Positions 8,041 through 17,954 are shown, counted from the stretch's first letter. The stretch is DNA of 18,457 nucleotides from Euperipatoides rowelli (GCA_003024985.2 PXIH01S0000034.1); one strand, 5' to 3'. Notes: a model not told the origin generated them from the sequence alone. Numbers and translations are program-made.

Positions 8041-8849
8041 CTATGTTTCTTTCTACAGATGCAAGCAAAATGTCCAAACGTGCCACAGTTGAGACAATTA
8101 GATCCACACGCTGGACTTTTTGGAATATGTATAGTGCCACAACGAGAGCAGGAGTGTTGTGTGGCTGATGTTCCTGTTTTTAGACAAAATTTGGTACTGT
8201 CTCGCTTATCATAAGAATCTTTATATTACCTGGTAGTTTACGTTGATGTTAGTTCAATGCATTAACAGAAATCTGCAACTGTTGTGATTAACATAGATTT
8301 TACATCATCTCTGGAAATTTCAGCCGATTTGCAAATATTGATGATTTTTTTGGGAGTGAGAGACAATTCTCCAAGATGTTTTCTAAGGGCTCCATCACTG
8401 ATACCAGAGATTATTCTGTCACCAATAAGTCTATCGCATTTGACACCATAGTCACAGTCAGTGGCGATCAACTTTAGTTCAGCAACCAGGTTGTCTATTG
8501 TTTGTCCCTGTTTTTGTACTGTGCTGTTGAATGTCACTAGCATGAGTCACGTTTTTGTACAGGCGATATAATTCATCAAATTTGTCAAGAATCTTGGCTA
8601 CTGTTTCGTGAGGCCGAGTCTCCTGAGGATCTTCAGACTCATCAGTACTGGTAATTGTTGCAAAGACAAAGCCTTTTTAAATCTTTCTGGCGGCTGGTAA
8701 TAAAGCGTGGAGTAATAGAGCTCTGTGTGGTCCATTACTCATATTTGCACGCCTCTTCATACAGTTCATACGCTGATCACCATTCCTCCCAAGCATGGGC
8801 TGGTTTTGTTCCAGGCTCAAGTGAGGCGGAGATTGAAGGCGGTAGCCAT
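8041..8849 (-). pseudogene. Gag region of the gypsy element with paired zinc knuckles
   Basis: A possible start ATG lies at 8849-8847 with a good context (AAGATGG), but a stop follows within about 10 codons. Downstream, in shifting frames, come the tryptophan/glutamate-rich start of a retrotransposon Gag (AHAWEEW, YELYEEA), a helix-rich middle (TVAKILDKFDELYRLYKN) and the conserved Gag segment at 8262-8543. That segment reads IDNLVAELKLIATDCDYG, LIGDRIISGISD and LRKHLGE. It ends at 8050-8160 in a CSRCG...H...C unit followed by CLNCGTFGHFACIC, a CCHC-type knuckle pair that would bind the element RNA. Frame changes around 8210-8270 and 8545 mark it as dead. Confidence 0.85.
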
Positions 8850-8930
8850 CTTGTGTGCACAGAAAACCTTTTTTTTTTAACAAAAAAAATTACCACTGCT
8901 TGCTGAAGTTCATCGCAAGGTAAGTATAGA

Positions 8931-8948
8931 TTTTAATCTTCATCACCA
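8931..8948 (-). promoter_or_regulatory. tRNA primer-binding site
   Basis: Directly after the 5' LTR end (TAACA) the minus strand reads TGGTGATGAAG. A primer-binding site begins with TGG, complementary to the CCA end of a tRNA, with zero to a few bases of spacing. I cannot say which tRNA is used. Confidence 0.6.
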
Positions 8949-9477
8949 TGTTAAATAAAAACCATTCACATTTAGAAAAAACGACAGGTTCGCCATGTTT
9001 AGTATCCGCTAACTCTCTCACTCCGGGAACAAGCCGAGACCTGGATGGCCATAAGCCCAGAGCGACCTCCAGAGGATTTATTAATAGGCCATAGGCCAAA
9101 CTAAAGCTTAATAAAATGGTTAAAGTTCTTTTTTTTTTTTTTTTGGCTTGGTTTTTGCCAACACCCGCCTGACGGCAGGCAAATCGCCTTGACGAGAAAC
9201 TATTTAACAATATTTACACACAGACAATACACACACATACTGTATATATATTTACAATATTTACATATTATTACTTTTCTGACGATTGGACGTTCTATCC
9301 AAAGGTTCAGATGTAATTAGCTCGTGTTATCTTTAGAAATTCATATCTTCAGATAGCAAAGTCCAAGAGTCGTGCCGACTGTTGAATAGAACCCCCCTAC
9401 TCCCTGCCATTCACAAAGGAAGACAATGTTAAGTCCTACAGAATAAGGCAATCAAATGGTGACACACAATCGTAACA
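8949..9477 (-). repeat. 5' LTR of the gypsy element (longer copy)
   Basis: This 529-bp copy begins TGTTA and ends TAACA on the plus strand, a proper short inverted terminus. It shares blocks at 8951-9080 and 9427-9477 with the left LTR, with roughly one difference per 15-20 bases. Several of those differences fall at CpG or TpG. It contains a segment absent from the left copy (about 9129-9426) that includes a T16 run, a small hairpin (GCCTG / CAGGC) and GC-rich text. This may be original LTR sequence lost from the other copy, or a later insertion. Confidence 0.85.
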
Positions 9478-9841
9478 AAAGTGAAAAGTTATTTCAGCTT
9501 TAAATTCAGTAAAGACTTTATTAGTCTAAAAATATACTGTAACTACCTTTGTCAGAATCAGAAAATCTAAATTCAGATACACATAAAGATAGTCGGGTTG
9601 TTTTTCTATGTGGGGTTTTGAATCTCAATCTGTAAGCTTGAAATTACATTAAACCTGCCAATGTCTTAAAATTACACACATACTGTATATACTTAAATAT
9701 TAGTAATCTTGGTATTACAATGAATTCAGTTAATGTTTTACTATGTTAAAGACAGACATAAATATTGAAACTTACCAGACTTATTTCACACTTTTTAAAC
9801 TGTGATTGCTGTAAAAGTTAATTGTTGCAGTCTTAAATGTA

Positions 9842-9873
<32 letters not shown>

Positions 9874-12069
9874 AAAAAAAAAAAACCAAAAAAAAACAGA
9901 AAAAAAAAAATAATAAAAGGGATTGTGTTCGTGAATATTGCACATTATTTATAAAATTTTGTCTTCACTCTCACATGAATACATTGTCTTAGATGATTTC
10001 CCTAACTTGTACTAAATCAAATGTGTGGTGTTTATTTTGACAAATTTTTAAATCGAATTCAGCTAACATTAACCAAAATACAAAATCTAAATTGATACAA
10101 AGACAAATTTGAATATTCAAACAATCCTTAATATAAATTCTTAAGACTATCTTGTAAATACATACAGTATATTCAAATTTCTAATTTGTGTGGAAATCAT
10201 TGAGTAACGATGTTGAATTCTTCACATGCAATTCCTTTCTAACTACAAATCACACTCATTATCAAGAATTAAAAAATATTTTGCATTGAGAAACAACAAA
10301 CAGATAAATATTTACATTTTACAGCTTGTAAATTTTAACCACTTAGGATTATTAAGCAAGAAATATACTAGTCAATAGTCAATGGAAACAATATGTATAT
10401 TAATAGAATAAAATGTATAGCTACCCATGTTTTAATTTACCAGTGAACTAAATTTGGATGTACTTTAATTTAAAAGAATAAATGGTTTATTGATCAAGAT
10501 AATCTCTTAATTAATGTTGGCACAAGACTAATTAAAATTATGATAGTTCTTCAACTAAATTTAAACAATGATTAAGGCAACAGTTTACATAATTAAAATG
10601 GATAGCTGAGACCAACAAGGTATCGGAGAACATACTCGGCTCATATAACAATGGATGGGCTGGCTGTAGGCTTAAGTCTAGGAGCTTCTAGCTTGGACCA
10701 TTGGTAACTAAGTATATAAATCGATCTAAATTATTATAATAAATAAAAAAAGCAGTAAACCACTAAAGTCAGTAGCAAAATAAATTGCCTTAAATTTTGA
10801 ATACCTTTATATTTGGTGAATGTAGGATATTAAGTTCTAAACAGTTCAGAATTTATCTTGTAGTGACAAGAAATTTTTTATATTCATGTTAAAAATGTAC
10901 AGTATTTTTTTTTTTTTTAAAAAAAACAAGAAATTTCCTTAAGGAAACACATTTATTTTAAACCATGATATTTACAAAGAGAAAATCATAATAATTAACA
11001 GCTTTCTTCTGTCTTTTTTTTTCATTTGTTCATTGGGGGTTCAAATCCAGGCAACTTGGTCAGATTCCTTTTGGTCACAAACTATCGATCTGTAAACAGA
11101 ACAAAAATTCCTCGTACGTGCTAAATCACAAAAGAAAATTTCAACATTTGCGCTGCCCTGTGGTCAATCACACCACCACGGTATATATCATAGGAGTTTG
11201 GTGGCCATCTTTGTTGTTACATGACCACCGCTCCTTGACAATGTGCAGTATTTGTTTTAAAATAAATATAAATAAAATAATGATGTCCATTGGAATGGCC
11301 GAGCGGTTTCACTGTGGAGAAATATAGGCTACTATAGACAAAAATGTAATGTGATCAAGTCAATGTATGTATACTAATATTTTTTTCTGTAAAGTTTTTT
11401 TTCCTGCTATATTATTGTATAATTTGATTTTGCAGTTAAAACTGAATAAACATATTTTAAAAATAAATAAAAAATAATGACCTTTTTAGTTACAGTATTA
11501 AACAATAGGATTTTTTTTTTAAATAATTACATTTGAATTGAAGTTCAAGATGTCTCAAATTTGTAACAATTAAATCTTAAAAATTCAATAGAATGGCATT
11601 TATAATAGACATTACAATTCACAAGATTCAGCAGACCATCATGTGATTGCTATTAAAAGCATAAAAAAACTTAATGATCTTAAGTTATGGAAAAGACATT
11701 AGTCTCCTTTTTGTAAAGATTGGTCAGATGTCTAGCATTAACTTGTATATGGTATTCATAATAGGATGACATTGCTGGAGCATACCAATATTTTAAGGTA
11801 ATATTTGAAATAGGCGAATATATTTAAAATTTAGTATATACTGTAAATAATATATTGTATATACAATTTGCTTACTTGTAAGAGAATAACACAAAACCCA
11901 AACTTAGTTGATATAAAAAAAATTTCAGATTTATTTTTTATAAAATAACTTGAAAACAAAACAATATACAATCTTTTAAAAAGACAAAAATATTGTAGCT
12001 TATAATAAAGCTGTTTAAATAAATATATTTCATTTGTAGTGAAGATTTCTGTTAACAATTTCAGCATAC
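9478..12069. other. AT-rich intergenic DNA without genes
   Basis: No exon is supportable on either strand. Contents include a C20/A22 homopolymer junction (9844-9885) and a 14-bp palindrome TTTCCTTAAGGAAA (10934-10947). Two less AT-rich islands, about 10605-10705 and 11140-11310, look like worn repeats but match nothing I recognise. The first island has an open plus-strand stretch (MDGLAVGLSLGASSLDHW, then stop) that is too short to call coding. Both neighbouring genes transcribe toward this interval. Confidence 0.6.
9844..9885. repeat. Homopolymer junction C20-A22
   Basis: Twenty C (9844-9863) are followed directly by twenty-two A (9864-9885), then a further A-rich stretch to about 9910. 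Homopolymer lengths this long are unstable and prone to sequencing error, so the exact counts are uncertain. The G20 on the minus strand could form a quadruplex. Confidence 0.9.
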
Positions 12070-12075
12070 TTTATT
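12070..12075 (-). promoter_or_regulatory. Candidate polyadenylation signal of the DCLRE1A-like gene
   Basis: AATAAA on the minus strand (TTTATT on the plus strand) lies 184 bases past the stop codon at 12259. A second match lies at 11930-11935. AATAAA is common by chance here, so position is the only support. Confidence 0.4.
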
Positions 12076-12258
12076 CTCAAGTTTGTTTGTTTTTCTGATC
12101 ATTACTGACTAAAGTCTAAAATATATTAAAATACATTTTTTTATAAAATAAAAATATATGATATACTGTATATGATATTCATAAAAATATATTTATGTGA
12201 AAATAAATTTGCCAATTTTGACATTAAATGATAATTAACAATCTACATTATATGGATT

Positions 12259-12410
12259 TTATCTATGAAGCCATTGTTTAAAATAATTTTCCATTTTGTC
12301 CCTAGAGGAAGCATTTCCATTATTTACTGTAGGTAAAATTTTTAACGGCTTCAAGAACTGCACAAAATTTTTCAATTCATTAAAACTTGAATGCTCACTG
12401 TATGGAAGAC
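12259..12410 (-). CDS. DCLRE1A: DCLRE1A/SNM1A-like nuclease, last coding exon
   Basis: An acceptor (TTTTTCAG) precedes 12410. The exon opens with the last two bases of a Gly codon split G|GT and runs 49 codons to TAA at 12261-12259. The peptide begins LPYSEHSSFNELKNFVQFL, continues KILPTVN, and ends KMENYFKQWLHR. This is the conserved C-terminus of the SNM1A family, metallo-beta-lactamase/beta-CASP 5' exonucleases that digest DNA past interstrand cross-links in the nucleus. The SEH histidine is the conserved late active-site histidine of this fold. The human protein ends with a clearly similar segment (GIPYSEHSS..., PTVNVG, MEKYF). Its paralogues SNM1B and Artemis share the SEHSS region but not this tail, so A is the best assignment. 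Confidence 0.9.
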
Positions 12411-14312
12411 CTGAAAAACAAAGACCAATTAAACTTAATATGGAAAAAAAAATTATTAAGAATAAAAATTTTTGACAAATTATTCATTTGAGTACGTTTA
12501 TGATGTCTCCATTATTTCTCAAACGAAAATAAGAGTGAAAAATTAGAGGGTCATAAAACTTATAAATTGCCTGACAGGGAAATATTTAACAAAGATGGGG
12601 TATAAAAATTTTAATATATTTTGTGATTGGACATTATTCTCTTATTTATTTACAGCAGTATTTTTTTTTTGTTGTAATTTTTATTCATAAAATATGTAAA
12701 TGTATTAATTATTTAGCCCCTAACATCATCAAATCTCATAATAGACAAGACCTAGCAAGCCAAAATACTATTAAGGTTTCCCATGTATGACTTCCCTAAC
12801 CTTCCAATGAATAAACTTTTTTTCTTATAGTAGTCAACATACTTACAATATTAGAGTACTTAGTTTGAAGGAATAGACTACAGTACACATGAAGACAATA
12901 TTGAAAAGTTATTATGTGTTAGTTTAACAAATAACCGATTATAAGAACTAATAAACTAGGTATGAAGATATACATGGTTATTGTTTACTTATAAAAAGGC
13001 CAATCTTTCTTTTAGAACTACTATTGTAAAATTATTGATGCTGGCTGGTGTCTAACATACATGCATGTTAATAAGCCATACTTGTATACTGTAGTTCCAT
13101 CAGCCATGCAAATACACTACATTAATGCCCTCTAAAATAGAATAAAGAGTAATTCTAATGATTGGCTTTTTTTATATAAAATATGCCACAAAATAATAAT
13201 TATTTTACATCTTCTATAAAAAGGAGTCTTTTCCCCATTATGAATCGTAGACAAGCAACAGATTGTCATTTTGTATAGTTTGTTTAAACTGTATAAGAAT
13301 AATAGTATAAATCTCTTGGAATTCTAAAGGTGCTATCAATGCTGATCATATTCATCAGTTCTATAAGGAGAATCATTTTTGAATAAATAATTATTACTTA
13401 CAATTATTAGTCATTGTATATTCCATAAAGATGTGGAGGTTGACCTTCAATTGAGACAAAGTATGTATCCACGCCTACATCATATGATGATGCTATGCAT
13501 ACCAATGCAAACATCTATTTTCAAGCCTACATTGCTTGTAAACTTGATTTTATTATCTGCTTTAGTTGTGGATAAGCCACAAGTTTTTACAATATCTAAA
13601 CTAGTGGGCAACGACTTTTTTTTATATCATATTGCAATCTTATTTGTGTGTTCCAATTGAATTGGGTCATTCTCCTCCCATATAATGTGTGCTGGTGGTG
13701 TGGAACATGAAAAAATGGTAAATTCTTTACTAACGATTTTAAAAAGGCCAAAATGTTCTTGTTTCTGTCTGTTGTGAGGCTTAGACAACATGCAAATATT
13801 ATTACTCAACGCATATTCCAATAGAATGTTAATATGGATATGGAATTGAACCTTATCAGATAATTATAGTGTAGAAAAGAATGGCAATATTAAGGTTTTA
13901 TATGATGCATGCGATAAAACAGAATTGTTAATTTATGATATTCAAGGCCAAAATATAAAATATCTCACCAGTTCTATAAACTAAATCTTCTTATAGCTAA
14001 TATATCACAATTCAATAATCTCTTAGTGTAATATGGCCTATATCCTCATGGCGTTAGTATTCCATGTCATTCATAATTGTATTTTTTGTTTTACATTATA
14101 TAAAGAAATATATTAATTATAAGTAAAAATTATGAAACATCATACATAAATACTGTATATACCATCAGTGATGAATATACAGTATATTTAATTTTTTTAA
14201 CTATTTTTATATTGTAAGTGAAAAAAAAATTAATAGTTTAATAAATCACTTAAAAGTAAGATCATAATTTAAAATAATTTCATTTTTTTTTTGTCATACA
14301 GTACATACTTAC
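12411..14312 (-). other. Last intron of the DCLRE1A-like gene (1902 bp)
   Basis: The intron begins GTAAGT at 14312 (minus) and ends TTTTTCAG at 12411. It is inserted after the first base of a Gly codon (phase 1). It is AT-rich and has no nested gene. It holds a hairpin at 14150-14185 (ATACTGTATAT / ATATACAGTAT), a weak AT-rich snap-back around 12130-12200, and several TACTGTA words. Confidence 0.85.
14150..14185. repeat. Hairpin with ATACTGTATAT arms
   Basis: The 11-bp arms 14150-14160 and 14175-14185 are exact reverse complements, separated by a 14-base loop. Looser pairing may extend outward. The arms contain the TACTGTA word that is over-represented in the window. Confidence 0.8.
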
Positions 14313-14454
14313 CATAAATTGTAATTGAGTCTAATACACTAGGTCTTATATTATACAAACTTGTAAAATTTTTATTAAATGTCCATCCAGTTGGTTTTAT
14401 GGCCAAAAGATGACTATATTGATGTCCAAATTTCTCAAGATAAGGCTTTAGATT
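14313..14454 (-). CDS. DCLRE1A: DCLRE1A/SNM1A-like nuclease, penultimate coding exon
   Basis: An acceptor (TATATAG) precedes 14454 and a strong donor (G|GTAAGT) follows 14313. The exon is 142 bases: 47 codons plus one base, entering in phase 0 and leaving in phase 1. Both phases agree with the flanking exons. The peptide starts NLKPYLEKFGHQYSHLLAIK, includes PTGWTFNKNFTSL and ends LDSITIY. It matches the SNM1A beta-CASP segment before the SEHSS motif; the human protein has LAFRPTGWT and ISIYGIPYSEHSS at these places. The Pro-Thr-Gly-Trp block is a hallmark of the SNM1 group. Joining this exon to the next makes an uninterrupted reading frame. Confidence 0.92.
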
Positions 14455-14611
14455 CTATATAATTTTTTTTAAAAAAGAGACAAGAAAACAATGTATAATA
14501 ACTTTAAATCAAAACCAAATAAAAATAATTCCTGCAATAATTTGAGATGCATGCGATACATTAAAAAAATAATTATTGTAGACCTATAATTAGAAGTCTA
14601 CAGATTATTGC

Positions 14612-15292
14612 CGTAGAATGCCGACCAAGAGCGCCTCACCTAGCAAGGGTGCCCCCCCCCCCCCTATTTCTTGTCAAAACATAGCTATATAGCGCCATCG
14701 CTGATAAAGAGCGCCATCACTGCACTTTAACTTTTTTATCACTCTGAAGGAAATACAAGGGGTATCCAAGAAAGGGCGCCCCACCCACCCCTAGATTTTT
14801 GCTTAATTTTACCTCATCTAAGGTTCAGGACAGTGTATCCATACATGAGCGCCTGTAAAAATTTTCATGTCACTATCAGACATTATTATGCTGTGAAGTC
14901 ATTTTTTGTGTTTTATGTCATATTGATAAATATAGCTTATGTAAATAACATTGAATCCTCATAAACAGAAAGAAAGAGGCCTGTAAATTAAAAAGTGAAA
15001 GTTTTAACTTAGATGGCGCTCTTACATGGCACAACCTTTATTGATGTGTGACATCATGTTTTAGTGTGTACCAGCCAATTTCCTAAAGTTTTGAGAAACA
15101 TGTCCATTGTCCAAGCAAGGGCGCCGTTTTGAAAAACAATCTTTTTAAGGAATTCCGATTGTCCCAGCAAGAGCGCCTGGTCAGTTTTGCAATGCATTGT
15201 GGTAAATGGAGCCGAACTAGAGCGCCTTTCCTCCCCCCATCTCCCCCCCCCAAACGAATAAGAGTCCATGCGCCCTTTCTCAGCATTCTACG
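14612..15292. mobile_element. MITE-like element with terminal inverted repeats and ten GCGCC motifs
   Basis: The first and last ~23 bp are inverted copies. The left end begins CGTAGAATGCCGACCAAGAG; the right end read in reverse begins CGTAGAATGCTGAGAAAGGG. About 19 of 23 positions agree and the outer ten are identical. Inside are ten GCGCC/GGCGC words (near 14631, 14692, 14711, 14776, 14849, 15015, 15121, 15173, 15222, 15270). Most are preceded by AAGAG or AAGGG and often by CCAAGCA/CCCAGCA. Elsewhere in the window I noticed only one other GCGCC. C-runs at 14652-14664 and 15231-15250 lie near both ends. No transposase is encoded and no clear target duplication is seen, so the superfamily is unknown. 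Confidence 0.65.
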
Positions 15293-15384
15293 ATAATTAT
15301 AATTAAATACATTTTTTTAGAATTTGAATCTAATTTTCATAAAAAATTTTCAATTGTATCTTTTTTTTTTTATGCAAACAATTT

Positions 15385-15423
15385 TTACATTTATTTATCC
15401 ATTAAAAGGATAAATAAATGTAA
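15385..15423. repeat. Perfect 16-bp-arm hairpin
   Basis: The arm 15385-15400 is exactly reverse-complementary to 15408-15423, with a 7-base loop (ATTAAAA). It lies in the DCLRE1A-like intron, about 90 bp beyond the GCGCC element, and resembles in size the two hairpins near the left end of the window. Confidence 0.88.
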
Positions 15424-15497
15424 CAAAGCTGTTATTCAAAAATCGTAAACGTTTAAAAATAATAAATAATTGATAGTGTTATTTTTTTTTCCCCTCG

Positions 15498-15672
15498 AAA
15501 TATTTGAAAACCATTATAATTTTTGCCACTAATGGTAATTGGTGAACTAGAATTAAAAATACTGAAATTTAAAATATGTCATGAATTTTTCCTGGATTAT
15601 TTAAAGTTGCTAGTTTGAAAATAATTATAATTTTTGCCACAGATGGTGCTAAACAAAAATGCAAAAAATACT
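15498..15672. repeat. Degenerate direct duplication (about 65 bp)
   Basis: The segments at about 15498-15562 and 15608-15672 align along their length. They share TTTGAAAA, the 17-mer ATTATAATTTTTGCCAC followed by ATGGT, and AAAAATACT at the end. The spacing is about 110 bp, suggesting an old local duplication next to the U2 fragment. Confidence 0.65.
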
Positions 15673-15686
15673 ATTTTTTTTTTACC

Positions 15687-15709
15687 TAGCCAAAAGGCCG
15701 AGAAACGAT
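15687..15709 (-). pseudogene. Second U2 snRNA 5'-end fragment
   Basis: Read on the minus strand from 15709, 23 bases match U2 nucleotides 1-23 with one difference (C5 to T), including the conserved TCTCGGCCTTTTGGCTA block. The match stops there and is followed by GGT and about ten A's. It is shorter than the copy at 2891-2930 but has the same orientation, the same start and the same A-rich end. The match to U2 is too good for chance, but the origin (retrocopy or part of a repeat family) is open. Confidence 0.72.
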
Positions 15710-17954
15710 ACTTATATTTTATTATATTACTTTTTCATGGAATATTTAAAATAATAAAATAGATGTATTACAGTGGAAACTTAAAATTAAAGAAATTTTA
15801 AGCTTAAATTACTGTATTTAGTTTGAAACAATAGTAGTTGCTTAATTTAAATATTTAGGTTAAGAATGATACAAAATTAGAAATATTTTATTCAACAATC
15901 ATGAGTTGAAAGGATTTAATGCCATCATTGGATACACAAGGTTTCAATGTGGAATCTAAATGGAAATTTAATGCTGATTCTAAACAATAGGCTTAACATT
16001 TGTACATTTGGCTGCTAGGTGGGATGAATTAAAAATTTCCCTATTTGTTGAAAATTTCCAATCATAAAAAATGAAAATATGGGGTACAAAAATGTTTTAA
16101 TCTCCTAAAGCCAAAAAATATTGTTTGGCAGCTATAAACAAAAATGATATACAAACAAAATTAACTTGAAAGCAATTTAAATAATTATTTTATGTACTGT
16201 AAATTTATTTAAAGCAATTCGTTTTTGTAATAATTACAGGAACAGGGGTGTCACTAAAATTTATAGTTGGGAGATTCTAAAAGTTCAGAGTTACCTCCTG
16301 GTATGATCGACATTCCTTGTTATGGATACAGAGAAGAGTTGGCAAGTAGAAACCGTCAATCTTTTTTTTAACATATAAGATACTAGTATAAAGCGAGCAG
16401 TCGTCATTCTTTTTTCTCTATATACTAAGATCAATATTGTTCTCTTTCAATGTTTTTAAAAGCATGCAAGAGGATGAGAAAAATGGAAACTCAATCGTGA
16501 GATTTATGAGTATAGAAGCAACTTTTAAGTTCTTGCATTGAACTTTATATTTTTATCTCTGCCAACTCTTATTGGAATGGTACAAAGGGCACTATTGAGT
16601 GAAAGGATTACAGTGATGCAAGGATGGTTAACTGATTTGTGCAGTTCTCCTATATTTCTTATATATTTGGGATTTGTCCTAGATAATTTTCTGTCCTATC
16701 TGCCTGTTCAATAAGATGGTAGAATGGATAGAGCTGACCAGAATACGTTATTTTCAATACAGAATACTGAAACATGTATTTTCAATACAAAATACTTTCA
16801 GAATTTATCAAAAACACAATAGTCCCACATTATTTACAGATTTAACCTTAGAGGACTCAAGTACTGAAAAAGCCATATGAACAATTCCTTTTTCTTATCA
16901 GCTACTCATTAATCCATAGGTCAAAGTTTAAGTTCAATTCCAGATCATGTGACAGTTATCGCTTTGATCCCATTATGAAACAAGAATACATTTAATTACA
17001 ATTTAAAGGCTTTATTAAATGATTACATAAATTTTTTAAGATTTTTCTTTTAAAGGTCAATGAATTTTTTTTCTTTTATTTTTATTGGCTGTGTTATTTA
17101 TCATCTATAGACCATTGTGTTTAAGTACAATATTGTGCAATATGTCAAATGAAAGATAAATGGGAACAGAATAGCTCTATGTTACTAGTGATTTTGGTGC
17201 TTAATTTGAAAAATGTTTATAAGCGAAAAGCATAATAATTTTTAAATTAAATATTTTTTAATATTATTTTTACATAATTAATATCCAATTTATAAAACTG
17301 TTTATACCATTTTAAAATCTGTTTGGTTTAAAATGCTATAAAACACTTCATGATTGATTAAATATTAAGACCACAATGACTTTAAATAAACAAAATATCG
17401 GAATCACAGGGCCTATTAGCAGTTAACAGCTGAGCAGGAAGGTGTTTTTTTTCATTATGACTAGTTAACTCTAATGGGTTTTAATTATTTTAATACTAAA
17501 GTGTATATAAAATAAACCAAATTTTAAATCTAAACAAAAAATTTAAAGGTCACATGCAATGAAAATTTATAAGCACCTCGTTATCACTAGTAAGATATAT
17601 CTTTTAAAACAAAACAAAAATTGTCATTAAAAAATTAAAATTAGCTAAAATCTGTGTTTTTTTATTATTAAAATACATCCTTACAACTCATCCCCTGATT
17701 TTCACTACATGGTAGATCTGAATTCAAAAAATGTTTAATGTCACAAGATTGTAAACTATATATTTTTTTTTCATATTTGAAAATATATAGCCAAATTGTG
17801 TTTATTCTAGAACATTGCCCTAAATTTTTTAAAGTTTGGTAGGAGCACTGTTTGTGGTGGGAGTGAATGGAATAATATTGTGATTATTTAAAATGCTTTG
17901 ACAAAAAAAAATTGAAAGCAACTTTCTATATAATATTAGCTTCAATAAGATTAC

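Larger units (their letters stand above)
4342..9477 (-). mobile_element. Decayed Ty3/gypsy-type LTR retrotransposon
   Basis: Two related direct repeats at 4342-4626 and 8949-9477 bracket a minus-strand gag-protease-RT-RNase H-integrase array, the domain order of Ty3/gypsy elements. In the minus orientation the 5' LTR is the right-hand copy. A TGG-beginning primer-binding region lies next to it, and a G-rich purine tract lies next to the left LTR. All frames are broken by stops, frameshifts and small deletions, so the element is dead. It measures 5136 bp including a 333-bp SINE inserted later. No exact 5-bp target duplication could be found outside the LTRs: TCATG on the left, AAAGT on the right. 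The closest subfamily cannot be set without a tree. Confidence 0.93.
14455..17954 (-). other. Intron of the DCLRE1A-like gene (3500 bp) with several repeats
   Basis: The intron runs from donor GTAATC at 17954 to acceptor TATATAG at 14455 and lies between codons (phase 0). It contains the GCGCC-rich MITE-like element (14612-15292), a hairpin (15385-15423), a 65-bp degenerate duplication (15498-15672) and a U2 fragment (15687-15709). From 15720 to 17950 I see AT-rich sequence only. A short less AT-rich part at about 16240-16370 has no convincing coding. Confidence 0.85.

Noticed and set aside
10605-10705. Less AT-rich island with a short open stretch (MDGLAVGLSLGASSLDHW) ending in a stop.
   Set aside because: Fewer than 40 codons, no splice sites in phase, and only a vague resemblance to membrane-protein text. 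Not enough to call an exon.
11038-11306. B-box-like GGTTCAAATCC (11038-11048) and A-box-like TGGCCGAGCGG (11296-11306), suggesting a tRNA or SINE.
   Set aside because: The A box lies downstream of the B box, the reverse of a tRNA. Neither has a matching acceptor stem, so they are at most worn repeat pieces.
11831-12067. A 78-codon minus-strand open frame just past the DCLRE1A-like stop.
   Set aside because: The composition is that of translated AT-rich DNA (Ile, Phe, Tyr, Lys), and it overlaps the expected 3'UTR and candidate poly(A) signals.
15054-15286. Two overlapping minus-strand open frames of about 70 codons.
   Set aside because: They lie wholly inside the GCGCC-rich inverted-repeat element and its C-runs, and their translations have no family resemblance.
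16332-16574. Short inverted match (AAGAGTTGGCA / GCCAACTCTT) and a few open codons at 16290-16350.
   Set aside because: Only about 10 bp pair across more than 200 bp, with no matching termini. Likely chance.
17829-17954. Extension of the minus-strand open frame beyond the exon at 17955-18109.
   Set aside because: The similarity to SNM1A stops exactly at the CAG|GTAATC donor, and the next similar block restarts in phase at 14454, so the extra codons are intronic.
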